Program-made: the position numbers and the translations under genes
Shown: piece after piece, positions 36,179 to 44,535 of the stretch
Layout of the letters: the number at the start of each line of letters is the position of its first letter
How positions within the stretch are numbered: position 1 is the first letter of the stretch
Notes under the pieces: generated by a model
Seen by the model: the letters and a program-made list of their open reading frames with translations, nothing else
Database searches by the model: none
Told to the model about the DNA's origin: nothing
Source of the DNA: Catellatospora vulcania
GTDB taxonomy: Bacteria; Actinomycetota; Actinomycetes; Mycobacteriales; Micromonosporaceae
Assembly: GCF_009720385.1 (NCBI RefSeq)
Contig: NZ_WARX01000017.1
Location: forward strand, 248,001-312,000
Length of the DNA: 64,000 nucleotides
Direction: 5' to 3'

Positions 36179-37465
36179 TCATCTTCCGGCGACCACCGCG
36201 CTCCATAGTGCCGGGAATTCGGGCAGCGTCTTGGCGGTACACGCCACGTCGGTGAGCTGCACACCGGGCACCCGCAGGCCGATCACCGCGGCCGCGTGCG
36301 CCATCCGGTGGTCGTCGTAGGTCTCGAAGACGGCGCCGGACAGCGGGCCGGGCGTGATGGCCAGCCCGTCCGCGGTCTCGGTGACCCGCGCGCCGAGCGC
36401 GGTCAGCTCGCGGGCCAGCGCGGCCAGCCGGTCGGTCTCGTGGGTGCGGATGTGCCCGACGCCGCGCAGCGTCGACGGGCCGTCGGCCAGCACGGCCAGC
36501 GCCGCGACGACGGGGGTCAGCTCGCCCACGTCGGACAGGTCGGCGTCGATGCCCTTGATGGCGCCGGTGCCGGTGACGGTCAGGCCGTGCTCGGTGAGGG
36601 TGACCGTGCCGCCCAGCGCGCCGAGCAGCTGCCGCACCTTGTCCACCGGCTGCACGCTGCTGCGCGGCCAGCCGGCCAGGGTGACGCTGCCGCCGGTGAC
36701 CAGCGCCGCGCCGAAGAACGGGGCCGCGCCGGACAGGTCCGGCTCGATCTGCCAGGCCCGGCCGGACAGCCGGCCGGGCGCGACGTGCCAGACGTCGCGG
36801 GCCGAGTCGTCGACCGCGGCCCCCGCGGCGCGCAGCATCTGCACCGTCATCCGCAGGTGCGGGGCGCTGGGCACCGGGTTGTCGCCGACGTGGCGCACGG
36901 TGAGGCCCTCGTCGAAGTCGGCCCCGGCCAGCAGCAGTCCGGAGATCAGCTGGCTGGACAGCGAGGCGTCCACGGCGACCTCGCCGCCGCGCAGCCCGCC
37001 CTTGCCGTGCACGGTCAGCGGCAGGCCGTCGATGCTCGACGCCTCGATCGTCGCGCCGAGTTCGCGCAGCGCCTTGAGCAGCGGCCCGAGCGGGCGCTGC
37101 CGGGCGCGGGAGTCGCCGTCGAAGGTGATCGGCCCGTTGGCCAGGGTGGCCACCGGCGGCAGGAAGCGCATCACGGTGCCGGCCAGGCCGACGTCGACGT
37201 GGGCGGGCCCGACCGGCGGCCGGGGCCGGATCTCCCAGCGCTCGTCGTCGGAGGTGGACACGTGCGCGCCGAGCGCGCGCAGCCCGGCCGCCATCAGTTC
37301 GGTGTCCCGGGCGCGCAGCGGGGCCAGCAGCGTCGAGGGGCCCATGCCGAGCGCGGACAGCACGAGTGCCCGGGCGGTGATGGACTTCGAACCGGGAAGG
37401 CGCACCACCGCATCGGTGGCATCGACGGCGGTCGGTGCGGTCCACGGTACGAGTGGTCTGCTCAC
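36179..37465 (-). CDS. aroA: 3-phosphoshikimate 1-carboxyvinyltransferase (EPSP synthase)
   Basis: 428 residues, GTG start at 37465. Both EPSP synthase signatures are present: LPGSKSITARALVLSALG at the N-terminus and HIRTHETDRLAALARELTALG, here cited as THETDRLAALARELTALG, in the second half. It joins shikimate 3-phosphate and PEP in the chorismate pathway. Actinobacterial aroA beside rsgA and hisN is a common order. The ribosome-binding site (GAGGAG) is part of a repeat shared with lacI (see 37466-37520). The SRAP-domain gene is divergent, 111 nt away. Confidence 0.96.
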   Translation of the reverse strand: MSRPLVPWTAPTAVDATDAVVRLPGSKSITARALVLSALGMGPSTLLAPLRARDTELMAAGLRALGAHVSTSDDERWEIRPRPPVGPAHVDVGLAGTVMRFLPPVATLANGPITFDGDSRARQRPLGPLLKALRELGATIEASSIDGLPLTVHGKGGLRGGEVAVDASLSSQLISGLLLAGADFDEGLTVRHVGDNPVPSAPHLRMTVQMLRAAGAAVDDSARDVWHVAPGRLSGRAWQIEPDLSGAAPFFGAALVTGGSVTLAGWPRSSVQPVDKVRQLLGALGGTVTLTEHGLTVTGTGAIKGIDADLSDVGELTPVVAALAVLADGPSTLRGVGHIRTHETDRLAALARELTALGARVTETADGLAITPGPLSGAVFETYDDHRMAHAAAVIGLRVPGVQLTDVACTAKTLPEFPALWSAVVAGR

Positions 37466-37520
37466 ACCTGCTCCTCGCTGCGCTCGTCGGCGGCGGGTCG
37501 GCCGCTCGTGGTTCGCTCAT
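37466..37520 (-). repeat. MSERSE-type start-site repeat before aroA
   Basis: On the minus strand it runs from ATGAGCGAACC to the aroA start and contains GACGAGCGCAGCGAGGAGC (37470-37488), identical to 11019-11037 before lacI. In both places 4 nt separate this core from the start codon, so the repeat supplies the Shine-Dalgarno sequence. Here the ATG opens a frame that runs into aroA out of frame rather than stopping at its start. Confidence 0.75.
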
Positions 37521-37576
37521 GGCGTTCGCGTACGCCTCACAGTCTGCCTGATAGACGCTGACGTAAGGTGAGCGGC

Positions 37577-38263
37577 ATGTGTGGGCGGTACGCGACGACA
37601 CGTACGGCGGCGGATCTGACTCAGCTGTTCGCAGCCGAGGACGAGACCGCCGAATCGCTCGCCCCCGACTACAACCTCGCGCCCACCGACCCGGCCCCGA
37701 TCGTGCGCGTCTGCGCGACGCGGGAGGCCCGGGTGCTGAGCCTGGCGCGGTGGGGCCTGGTGCCGCCGTGGGCCGACGACCCGCGCACCGGACTGAAGCT
37801 GATCAACGCGCGGGCCGAGACGGTGGCCACCTCCCGGGTGTTCGCGCCGTCGTTCGCGGGCAGGCGCTGCATCGTCCCGGCGGACGGCTGGTACGAGTGG
37901 GTGCGCACTGAGACGGGCAAGCAGGCCTACTACATGACCGACTCGGCGCCCGGCCGCGGGCTGGCGTTCGCGGGCCTGTGGGCGGCATCGAAGTTCGGCC
38001 TGAGCTGCACCATCGTCACCACGGCGGCGCAGGGCGAGCTGGCCCGGGTGCACGACCGGATGCCGCTGCTGCTGGAGCCGGAGCTGTGGGAGGCGTGGTT
38101 GCGGGGCCCGGCCGACCCGGAACTGCTCGCACCGCCGGGGCCTGGGTATCTGTCCGGTCTGGAGATCCGTCCGGTGGGCGCGGCCGTCGGCAATGTACGC
38201 AATGACGGTCCTGAATTGACGAGGCGGCTCGCGGGGCCGGACATTCAGACCAGTCTGTTCTGA
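37577..38263 (+). CDS. SRAP-domain protein (HMCES/YedK family)
   Basis: 228 residues from ATG 37577, which must be the true start because the catalytic Cys has to become residue 1 after Met removal (MCGRYATT). Other active-site residues are visible: Asn in LINARAET, Glu in ADGWYEWV, and His in RVHDRMPLLL. The family forms a thiazolidine crosslink with abasic sites in single-stranded DNA and shields them. It is usually linked to DNA damage; no lexA-type box was identified in the 111-nt intergenic region shared with aroA. Confidence 0.93.
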   Translation: MCGRYATTRTAADLTQLFAAEDETAESLAPDYNLAPTDPAPIVRVCATREARVLSLARWGLVPPWADDPRTGLKLINARAETVATSRVFAPSFAGRRCIVPADGWYEWVRTETGKQAYYMTDSAPGRGLAFAGLWAASKFGLSCTIVTTAAQGELARVHDRMPLLLEPELWEAWLRGPADPELLAPPGPGYLSGLEIRPVGAAVGNVRNDGPELTRRLAGPDIQTSLF

Positions 38264-38442
38264 TTTTGCGCTGGATCGTGCCAGTTTGCGCCACGAATTT
38301 GCGGGTAAACCCTTGCCCGTTCCTTCTACCGTGCGGTAAGACACAGCGTCGGTGGTAAGCGGCAGTGCCGCGCGTCACCGTCTGTCTGAGCCGGATCCTC
38401 CCGCCGGGGGCGGGGGGACCGACCCACGGGGGAGGTGGGTGG

Positions 38443-38982
38443 ATGACCCGCGCGCGTATTCCACGCCCGCATGAAGTCGCCGCTGCTCGCAGAGACCCGC
38501 GTTTGGTGCGGGCCGTGCGGGAGCGGCATGACAACGCCTGGCGCACCAGAGGCGCCTGCCAGGCCGTCGATCCGGAGACGTTCTTTCCGGCGCCGCTGGA
38601 GCCGGCCGACACGGCCGTCCAGCTGTGCGGAAGGTGTCCGGTGTCGGGGGCCTGCCTGGCCTGGGCGCTCAGCGTCGGCGACTGCCACGGAGTCTGGGGC
38701 GGCACGACCGCACGCGAGCGGCGGGCCATGCTCGTCGCCTGGCGCACCGAGGAGCAACAGGAGGAACTGCCGTACACGGCGTACGGGCCGCAGCCGGACC
38801 TGGTGGTCTCGGCCGGGGAGCTCGCGCCGCCGCAACGGGCGGCCGGGGTGACGCGGCAGGTGCCGCGTATCCCCACCCAGTCCCGTGCCGAACTCACCCT
38901 CTGCACCCTGGGCGAGGCCGACCGCGACAACGCCCTCCAGGGCGTGCCGCTCCTGGCCCGAGAACCCGCCCACGCCGCCTGA
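38443..38982 (+). CDS. WhiB-family iron-sulfur regulator with long C-terminal tail
   Basis: 179 residues from ATG 38443 (GGGGGAGG upstream). Four cysteines match the [4Fe-4S] site: Cys39, Cys62, Cys65, Cys71 (CGRCPVSGAC), followed by the GVWGG turn (83-87) and a basic segment TARERRAMLVAWR. The N-terminal 35 residues and C-terminal 80 residues are longer than in most WhiB proteins. It would bind the primary sigma factor and affect transcription in response to redox or NO. Orthology to a named WhiB cannot be settled by eye. A long palindrome (38989-39071) follows immediately. Confidence 0.88.
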   Translation: MTRARIPRPHEVAAARRDPRLVRAVRERHDNAWRTRGACQAVDPETFFPAPLEPADTAVQLCGRCPVSGACLAWALSVGDCHGVWGGTTARERRAMLVAWRTEEQQEELPYTAYGPQPDLVVSAGELAPPQRAAGVTRQVPRIPTQSRAELTLCTLGEADRDNALQGVPLLAREPAHAA

Positions 38983-38988
38983 CCCATA

Positions 38989-39071
38989 CCCCCACCCGCG
39001 TTGATCATGAACTTATGGCACGGCTCGACGGCGCGTCGCTGCCACAACCTCATGATCAACGCGGGTGGGGG
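38989..39071. repeat. Long 22-bp-stem palindrome after whiB-like gene
   Basis: CCCACCCGCGTTGATCATGA (38991-39010, plus CC at 38989) pairs perfectly with 39050-39071. Inside, TGGCA / TGCCA and CGACG / CGTCG pairs continue the structure. It starts 7 nt after the stop codon. It can be a terminator, but such length suggests a repetitive element; no second copy was seen here. Confidence 0.8.
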
Positions 39072-39115
39072 TGCGCCGCCCGCGCTTCGGGCGGTGGAGG
39101 CGGCATGATCGCGGT

Positions 39116-39787
39116 ATGCGAGGCGGTCCGGAAACGGTCGAGACCGGGCGCGGCCCGGCACAGGTAGCTGTCACGATGCCCGGCGAGTCGGCCGGGTCAT
39201 CCGGTGACCGGGTCGAACAGCGGGTCGGGGCGGGCGACGTGGCCGCCCCGACCGCGCTGCTGGTGCTCGGGCACGGGGCCGGCGGCAGCGTGGACGCGCC
39301 CGACCTGGTCGCCGTGCACGACGCCGCGGTCGCCGCCGGGCTGGCGGTGGCCCTGGTCACCCAGCCGTACCGGGTGGCCGGCCGGCGTGCGCCCGCGCCT
39401 GCGGGACACCTCGACGAGGCGTGGCGGTCGGTCGTGGACCTGCTCGCCGAGCGCCTGCCGGGCCTGCCGCTGATCGTCGGCGGCCGCTCCAGTGGGGCCC
39501 GGGTGGCCTGCCGCACCGCCGCCGCGGTGGGCGCGGCCGGCATCGTGGCGCTGGCGTTCCCGCTGCACCCGCCCGGCCGGCCGGAGCGCAGCCGGGCCGG
39601 GGAACTGCTCACAGGGGTGCCCACGCTGGTCGTCAACGGGTCCGCCGATCCGTTCGGTGTGCCCGATGCCGCACCGGGGGTGGAGCTCGTTGTACTCCCC
39701 GGGGAGCGCCATGACCTGCGCAAAGCTCCGGAAACGGTCGGTCGGGCCGTGGTCACGTGGCTGGGCGCGCGGGGCTGGGCGCGGTAG
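39116..39787 (+). CDS. Alpha/beta hydrolase, dienelactone-hydrolase-like
   Basis: 223 residues from ATG 39116; the upstream open frame overlaps the palindrome. Motifs of the small predicted alpha/beta-hydrolase family: LLVLGHGAGGSVDAPD (oxyanion region), nucleophile elbow GGRSSGARVACR with the central Ser, acid in VNGSADPFGVP, and catalytic His in LPGERHDLRKAP. The substrate is unknown. It lies upstream of sigR on the same strand, but the SigR-type promoter lies between them, so co-transcription is optional. Confidence 0.8.
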   Translation: MRGGPETVETGRGPAQVAVTMPGESAGSSGDRVEQRVGAGDVAAPTALLVLGHGAGGSVDAPDLVAVHDAAVAAGLAVALVTQPYRVAGRRAPAPAGHLDEAWRSVVDLLAERLPGLPLIVGGRSSGARVACRTAAAVGAAGIVALAFPLHPPGRPERSRAGELLTGVPTLVVNGSADPFGVPDAAPGVELVVLPGERHDLRKAPETVGRAVVTWLGARGWAR

Positions 39788-39831
39788 CGACCGGCCCGGA
39801 GTGATGGTCACCACTGCCCCCCGTGTCCCGC

Positions 39832-39858
39832 GGAATGCGACAGCCGTCGCGTGGCGTT
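39832..39858 (+). promoter_or_regulatory. SigR-type autoregulatory promoter
   Basis: GGAAT (39832-39836), 19 nt, GTT (39856-39858): the -35/-10 pattern of Streptomyces SigR promoters (GGAAT-N18-GTT). It lies 50 nt before the ATG of the long SigR form. Family members are known to autoregulate. Confidence 0.65.
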
Positions 39859-39907
39859 ACAGACCGCGGGTGGCCGGAAGCGTCCGGCCCCGGCGAGAGG
39901 TGGGTCG

Positions 39908-40744
39908 ATGGTGCGGACGGGAACGCGCTGCCTGATGCGGTCGGGCGACGATCCGGTGCTGAAGACCGTGGAGCGGCTGCTGTCGGCTCCCGCGTGGCCG
40001 GCGGCGCTGGACGACGACGCGGTATCAGGCATTACCGCGGTGCCCGCCCCGCGGGTGCACCTGGCATCGGTAGAGTCAGCCTCAGCGCTGCGGTCCGCTG
40101 TCAAGGAGCCGCGGCAACAGCGTACTCCGAGGGTGGTCTCGCGGTTGACCAGCACCGACAGCGTCGAAGAGCGTCGTTCCCGCTTCGAGCGGGACGCGAT
40201 GCCCTTCCTCGACCAGCTATACGCGGCCGCACTGCGGATGACGCGTAACCCGGCCGACGCCGAGGACCTGCTCCAGGAGACGTTCCTGAAGGCGTACGCC
40301 GCGTTCCACCAGTTCGAGGACGGCACGAACCTCAAGGCGTGGCTCTACCGCATCCTCACCAACACCTTCATCAACTCGTACCGCAAGAGGCAACGTCAGC
40401 CCATCCAGGCGCCCACGGACGAGATCACCGACTGGCAGCTGGCGGAGGCGGAGTCGCACACCTCCTCGGGTCTGCGCTCGGCCGAGACCGAGGCGCTGGA
40501 CCGGCTGCCCGACAGTGACGTCAAGGACGCGCTGCAGACGTTGCCGGAGGAGTTCCGGTTGGCGGTCTACCTCGCCGACGTGGAAGGCTTCTCCTACAAA
40601 GAGATCGCGGACATCATGAACACGCCGATCGGCACCGTGATGTCCAGGCTGCACCGTGGCCGGCGCAACCTGCGCAAGCTCCTGGAGGGCTATGCCGCGG
40701 AGCGCGGGTTCTCGGGCACGACCAGCGCTCGGGAGGCGTCATGA
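39908..40744 (+). CDS. sigR: ECF sigma factor SigR (thiol-oxidative stress)
   Basis: 278 residues from ATG 39908 (GAGAGG, 7-nt spacing). A shorter form from GTG 40133 (203 residues) would match the usual SigR length. Sigma-2 region [39 protein letters not shown] and [21 protein letters not shown] (sigma-4) are near-identical in pattern to Streptomyces SigR. In Streptomyces an autoinduced, unstable long isoform has about 55 extra N-terminal residues; here the SigR-type promoter precedes exactly such a longer frame. Coupled by ATGA to the anti-sigma gene rsrA. Targets would be thioredoxin and protein-quality genes elsewhere. Confidence 0.93.
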   Translation: MVRTGTRCLMRSGDDPVLKTVERLLSAPAWPAALDDDAVSGITAVPAPRVHLASVESASALRSAVKEPRQQRTPRVVSRLTSTDSVEERRSRFERDAMPFLDQLYAAALRMTRNPADAEDLLQETFLKAYAAFHQFEDGTNLKAWLYRILTNTFINSYRKRQRQPIQAPTDEITDWQLAEAESHTSSGLRSAETEALDRLPDSDVKDALQTLPEEFRLAVYLADVEGFSYKEIADIMNTPIGTVMSRLHRGRRNLRKLLEGYAAERGFSGTTSAREAS

Positions 40745-41019
40745 CGACGGAACACGAGGACGGCGACTGCCGCGAGGTGCTCACGGAGGTATACCTCTAC
40801 CTGGACCTCGAATGCTCCGACGACCGCCGTTCACTGATCAAGCAGCATCTCGACGAGTGCTCCCCGTGCCTGCGCGAGTTCGGCATCGAACAGGAGGTCA
40901 AGGCGCTGGTGAACCGGTGCTGCGGGCAGGAGCAGGCGCCCGCGGAGCTGAAGGACCGGCTCCGGGCCAAGCTCTCCGAGCTCGTGGTCGAGGTCGAGGC
41001 CACCCGCGAGCTGGGCTGA
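40741..41019 (+). CDS. rsrA: Zinc-binding redox-sensitive anti-sigma factor RsrA
   Basis: 92 residues. ATG 40741 overlaps the sigR stop. ZAS-family motif H36-X3-C40-X2-C43 (HLDECSPC) with Cys10 as the fourth ligand region, matching Streptomyces RsrA (Cys11, His37, Cys41, Cys44). Disulfide stress releases zinc and frees SigR. The C-terminus ([18 protein letters not shown]) is helical. A hairpin at 41036-41073 closes the operon. Confidence 0.95.
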   Translation: MTTEHEDGDCREVLTEVYLYLDLECSDDRRSLIKQHLDECSPCLREFGIEQEVKALVNRCCGQEQAPAELKDRLRAKLSELVVEVEATRELG

Positions 41020-41035
41020 CCGGCCCAATTTCCGC

Positions 41036-41073
41036 ATCGAAGCTCCGCCACCTCGGGTGGGCGGAGCTTCGAT
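41036..41073. terminator. Bidirectional terminator hairpin
   Basis: ATCGAAGCTCCGCC (41036-41049) pairs perfectly with 41060-41073, 10-nt loop, between the convergent rsrA and DUF2201/VWA genes. Confidence 0.8.
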
Positions 41074-41092
41074 CATGTCTGGACGAAAGCCG

Positions 41093-42940
41093 TCAGCGCA
41101 GGCGGAAGACCTCGCCGCGCGGGGTGAAGGGCAGCCGGGCGCGCTCCGGCATCAGGTACGCGTGCTCGCGGCGCACCCGCAGCACGTCGCAGTCGCCGTC
41201 GGTGATGATCAGGATCGGTCCGTCGGCGGGGAAGTCCTCGGCCCGCTCCAGCAGCCGGATGCCGGGCTGCAGCTCGGTGCCGCCGCGTCCGCGCACCTTC
41301 ACCCGGCCCGCGATGTCCTCCACCGGCAGGTAGCCCGCGTCGTACGCGGCCGCGTCGCAGAACACCACCCTCGCCGCGGGCACATCCCGGGCCAGCGCGT
41401 ACGCCGCGATCGCGCCCAGCGCCCGGCCCATCAGCTCGGTGCTCATCGAACCCGAGGTGTCCAGCACGACGCCGAAGGTGCGCTGCCGCTCGACCAGCTC
41501 GGGCCGGACCCGGCCGGGGCGCGGGATGTCCGGGGCCGACGCCTGCCGGCGCGAGGCGCGGGCGTACGAGCGGGTCGGCTCCAGCGGGGAGAAGTAGCGG
41601 TCGAACCACTGCGCCAGCTGCACGTCCCAGGGCGGCGGCGGGTGGTCCAGCACCCGGATCTCGGCGACCAGCCCGGCGGGAAGCAGGCCGCGGCCGGTCT
41701 GCTCGTGGTGGGCCAGCCCGCCGAGCAGCGCGCGGCGGCAGAAGTCGTCGACGTCGCCCGCGCGCCGGGCCTCGCCCGCCCCGGGGATCGGCCGGTCGAG
41801 CATGTCGCCCAGCCCGCGCCCGCGCAGCGTGGCCAGCTTGCGGTAGCGGCGCAGGTTGCCGGTGATCAGGTCGTACACCTCCTCGCTGGAGTGGTCCTTG
41901 AGCGCGGGGTCGTAGAGCACGTCCTCGGGCAGCTCACCGACGCCCATCTGCACCAGCCAGCCGTTGATGACGTAGTCGGTGGCGACGTTCCACAGGTACG
42001 GGTCGCGCGGGCCGACGCGCTGCCCGTGGCGCAGGGCTGCGTGCAGCATCTCGTGCGCGAGCACGAAGCGGCGCTCCGGTGCGGACATCCGCCGCAGCGG
42101 GTTCACGTAGATCTCGCCCGCTGTGGCGTCGACCGCCGCGACCGAGATCTGCCAGGCCCGCGCCAGCTCGGCGTCGGCGACGATCCGGAAGCCCGCCGCC
42201 AGTGCCCCGAGCAGCGGATACGACGACACGAACCAGCGCCGCGCCTGCTCCCACGGGTGGTCGGGGCCCAGCTCGCCGTCGGTGCGCGGCCGGTGCTGAC
42301 CGGCCGACTCGACCGCCTCGGTGGCGGCGGCGGCCAGCCCGACCGCGAACAGCTCCGGCCAGGTCGGCGGCGGGGTCGCGGCGGCGGCCTGCCGCGCCCA
42401 GCGCCCGCGCTCCGGTTCCGGTGTGAAGTCCGGGTCCTGATCGGAGGAGGCGCCCCCGCAGCCGAGCGCGGCGTACTCGGCGGGCACGCCGGTGTCCCGC
42501 CACAGCGCCGCCAGCCGCTCCTCGTCGGTGCCCGGCAGCTCGGCGGGCACCGGGAACGGCGGCGTGCCGATCCGCAGCTGCTGCTGGAACCGGGTCACGG
42601 CCAGGCACGCCGCCGCCTGCGCGGCGTGGTCGGCGGCCCGGCCCGGCTCCAGGTGCCCGAAGCCGAGGTGCAGCGTGCAGTGGGCGAGCACCCACATCCA
42701 CTCCGCCGGGTCGGCGGGGGCGTTGCGGTTGACGGTTATCCGGCCGTCCGAGCGCACCCGCGCCCAGCCACGGGCCCGGCTCAGCTCGGTGTCCTCGGTC
42801 CACGACGTGCGCAGCACCAGGCCGGCGTGCGAGGAGTCGTTCATGGTGCGGAACATGCGCTGCTCGAAGACGGTGTGCGCGGCGCTGTTGAAGGCCTCCT
42901 GCCGCGGATCCTTGCGCGGCTCGCTCCGACGGCGGCTCAT
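41093..42940 (-). CDS. DUF2201 metallopeptidase-like/VWA-like protein
   Basis: 615 residues. The central part has a zinc-protease signature HEMLHAALRHG followed by YLWNVATDYVING, and the C-terminus is a VWA-like domain starting FGVVLDTSGSMST (MIDAS DxSxS). This two-part layout is DUF2201. Such proteins pair with MoxR-type AAA ATPases, as here: the ATPase gene ends 58 nt upstream on the same strand. They are thought to act in metal insertion or complex assembly; the target is unknown. The N-terminal region (about 1-230) lacks recognisable domains. Whether the HExxH site is catalytic is not established. Confidence 0.85.
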   Translation of the reverse strand: MSRRRSEPRKDPRQEAFNSAAHTVFEQRMFRTMNDSSHAGLVLRTSWTEDTELSRARGWARVRSDGRITVNRNAPADPAEWMWVLAHCTLHLGFGHLEPGRAADHAAQAAACLAVTRFQQQLRIGTPPFPVPAELPGTDEERLAALWRDTGVPAEYAALGCGGASSDQDPDFTPEPERGRWARQAAAATPPPTWPELFAVGLAAAATEAVESAGQHRPRTDGELGPDHPWEQARRWFVSSYPLLGALAAGFRIVADAELARAWQISVAAVDATAGEIYVNPLRRMSAPERRFVLAHEMLHAALRHGQRVGPRDPYLWNVATDYVINGWLVQMGVGELPEDVLYDPALKDHSSEEVYDLITGNLRRYRKLATLRGRGLGDMLDRPIPGAGEARRAGDVDDFCRRALLGGLAHHEQTGRGLLPAGLVAEIRVLDHPPPPWDVQLAQWFDRYFSPLEPTRSYARASRRQASAPDIPRPGRVRPELVERQRTFGVVLDTSGSMSTELMGRALGAIAAYALARDVPAARVVFCDAAAYDAGYLPVEDIAGRVKVRGRGGTELQPGIRLLERAEDFPADGPILIITDGDCDVLRVRREHAYLMPERARLPFTPRGEVFRLR

Positions 42941-42998
42941 GCCGGGCCGCCTGCGCGCCCGCGCGGCGGGTGACCCTTCGTGCGCTCGGCCGGGCCGT

Positions 42999-44060
42999 TC
43001 ATGTGCGGGCCGCGACCAGGCGCGGCAGGTCGCGGGTCACCTCGACCAGGAACCAGGCGGGCAGCACCGGGCGGCCCTCGGCGTCGGCGGCGACCACGAG
43101 CTGCGCGCACTCCAGCGAGATCTCGGCCAGCTCGACCAGCAGGCCCTTGGCCCGCATCGCGAAGTCGCGCACGGCCCGGCTCGCGTGCTCGCGGCTGTCC
43201 GGCAGGTCCCGGACCAGCCGGGCCCGGAACGCCTCGGCGAAGAAGAACAGCAGGTCGCGGTCGGTCGCGGCGCGCGGCCAGGCGGCGTCGCCGCGCACGA
43301 TCGCATCCAGGCCGTAGCGGTGGCGGACCGTCTTGACGTATGCGCAGAAGCCCGACGCGTGCGCCGGGGTGAGCGTGCCGCCCGCCAGCAGGCGCAGCGT
43401 GTCCTCGACGATGTCGTCGCCGTAGGAGTGCAGGGCGTCCGACAGCATGTGCCAGGCGCGCGGGGTGGAGAACGGCTCCTCGGTCTTCGGTGGCTGCACC
43501 CACAGCTGGTCGGGCCGCTGGGTGAGGTAGTCGAGCACCCACGGGTGAATGCCCGCCGTGGCCGCCCAGCCCAGCCAGTCCACGGCCGACGCCCGCAGGT
43601 GCAGGTGCAGCAGGCGGTTGACCAGGGCGGACGCCATCGGGCGGGCGAGCGCGTTGTCGGTGGCGCGGTTGCCGGCCCCGATCACGATCGAGCCGGCCGG
43701 CAGCTCGTACTCGCCGATGCGGCGGTCGAGGATGAGCGAGTAGAACGCCTTCTGCACGTCGGGGCTGGAGGCGTTCAGCTCGTCGAGGAAGAGGCAGTAC
43801 GGCTCCGCGCGGGCGATCGACTCCGGCGGCGCGAAGCGGCTGCGGCCGTCGCGCAGCTCGGGTACGCCGATCAGGTCCTCGGCGGCCAGCTGCGTGCCGA
43901 CGAGGGTGACGCAGGGCAGGCCGAGCGAGTCGGCGAACGCACGGACCAGCGAGCTCTTGCCGATGCCGGGCGCGCCCCACACGAAGACAGGCCGGACCAC
44001 CGCGACGTGCAGGAGCAGGTCGGGCAGCTGGGCCGGGGTGAGCGTGAGCGCGGAGTGCAC
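42999..44060 (-). CDS. MoxR-like AAA+ ATPase
   Basis: 353 residues, GTG start 44060. Walker A GAPGIGKSSL (about 29-38), Walker B YCLFLDELNAS, sensor region IVIGAGNRATDN and an arginine in SALVNRLLHLHL. MoxR-type ATPases work with VWA-domain partners; the DUF2201 protein follows directly. The pair probably remodels a client protein. No client gene is adjacent: upstream is bL37. The C-terminal 130 residues are helical and specific to this subgroup. Confidence 0.88.
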   Translation of the reverse strand: MHSALTLTPAQLPDLLLHVAVVRPVFVWGAPGIGKSSLVRAFADSLGLPCVTLVGTQLAAEDLIGVPELRDGRSRFAPPESIARAEPYCLFLDELNASSPDVQKAFYSLILDRRIGEYELPAGSIVIGAGNRATDNALARPMASALVNRLLHLHLRASAVDWLGWAATAGIHPWVLDYLTQRPDQLWVQPPKTEEPFSTPRAWHMLSDALHSYGDDIVEDTLRLLAGGTLTPAHASGFCAYVKTVRHRYGLDAIVRGDAAWPRAATDRDLLFFFAEAFRARLVRDLPDSREHASRAVRDFAMRAKGLLVELAEISLECAQLVVAADAEGRPVLPAWFLVEVTRDLPRLVAART

Positions 44061-44102
44061 GGCGGGAAATGATCCGCCCCGGCGTGCACTCCGGCAACGT
44101 GA

Positions 44103-44177
44103 TTAGGCGTTGGGTCGCTTGCCGTGGTTGGCCTTCGAGCCCTTACGAGCCTTCTTCTTGCGGGCCTTCTTACCCAT
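44103..44177 (-). CDS. Ribosomal protein bL37 (24 residues)
   Basis: ATG 44177 to TAA 44103 encodes a 24-residue, Lys/Arg-rich peptide starting MGKKARKKKARK and ending SKANHGKRPNA. The KANHGKRPN end and the length match actinobacterial large-subunit protein bL37, first seen in mycobacterial ribosome structures. A GGAAGGGG ribosome-binding site precedes the start. It is too short for ordinary gene finding. Neighbours: MoxR gene downstream, biotinyl-domain gene divergent. Confidence 0.85.
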   Translation of the reverse strand: MGKKARKKKARKGSKANHGKRPNA

Positions 44178-44305
44178 GGTGAACACCCCTTCCGTCTTCG
44201 GCGGTTCGCAGCCTTAGATCCTATGCGCAGGTTGAACGGCGCTGTCCGGGCGCTCCGTGATTGGATACGACTCGTCCTGCTTGCGATCCAGGAAGGGGCA
44301 AAACG

Positions 44306-44521
44306 ATGGCCGAGGAGATCAAGGCCGAGATGGTGGCCAACGTGTGGAAGGTCGTCGCGTCCGCGGGCGACGAGGTGTCCGAGGGTGACACCCTGGTCAT
44401 TCTCGAGTCGATGAAGATGGAGATCCCGGTCATCGTGGAAGCCGACGGCGTGGTCTCCAAGATCGCCGTCAACGAGGGCGACGTCGTCCAGGAGGGCGAC
44501 CTGATCGCGGTCATCGAGTAG
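44306..44521 (+). CDS. Stand-alone biotinyl/lipoyl-domain protein
   Basis: 71 residues from ATG 44306 (GGAAGGGG upstream). The whole protein is one biotin carboxyl-carrier fold with the biotinylation motif ESMKMEIP (target Lys in MKM). Actinobacteria carry such single-domain proteins (BLP type) apart from any carboxylase; their partner is not established. GNAT gene starts 15 nt after its stop and may be co-transcribed. There is no carboxylase or biotin ligase gene in the window. Confidence 0.9.
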   Translation: MAEEIKAEMVANVWKVVASAGDEVSEGDTLVILESMKMEIPVIVEADGVVSKIAVNEGDVVQEGDLIAVIE

Positions 44522-44535
44522 TAGCCTCCCCGGGC

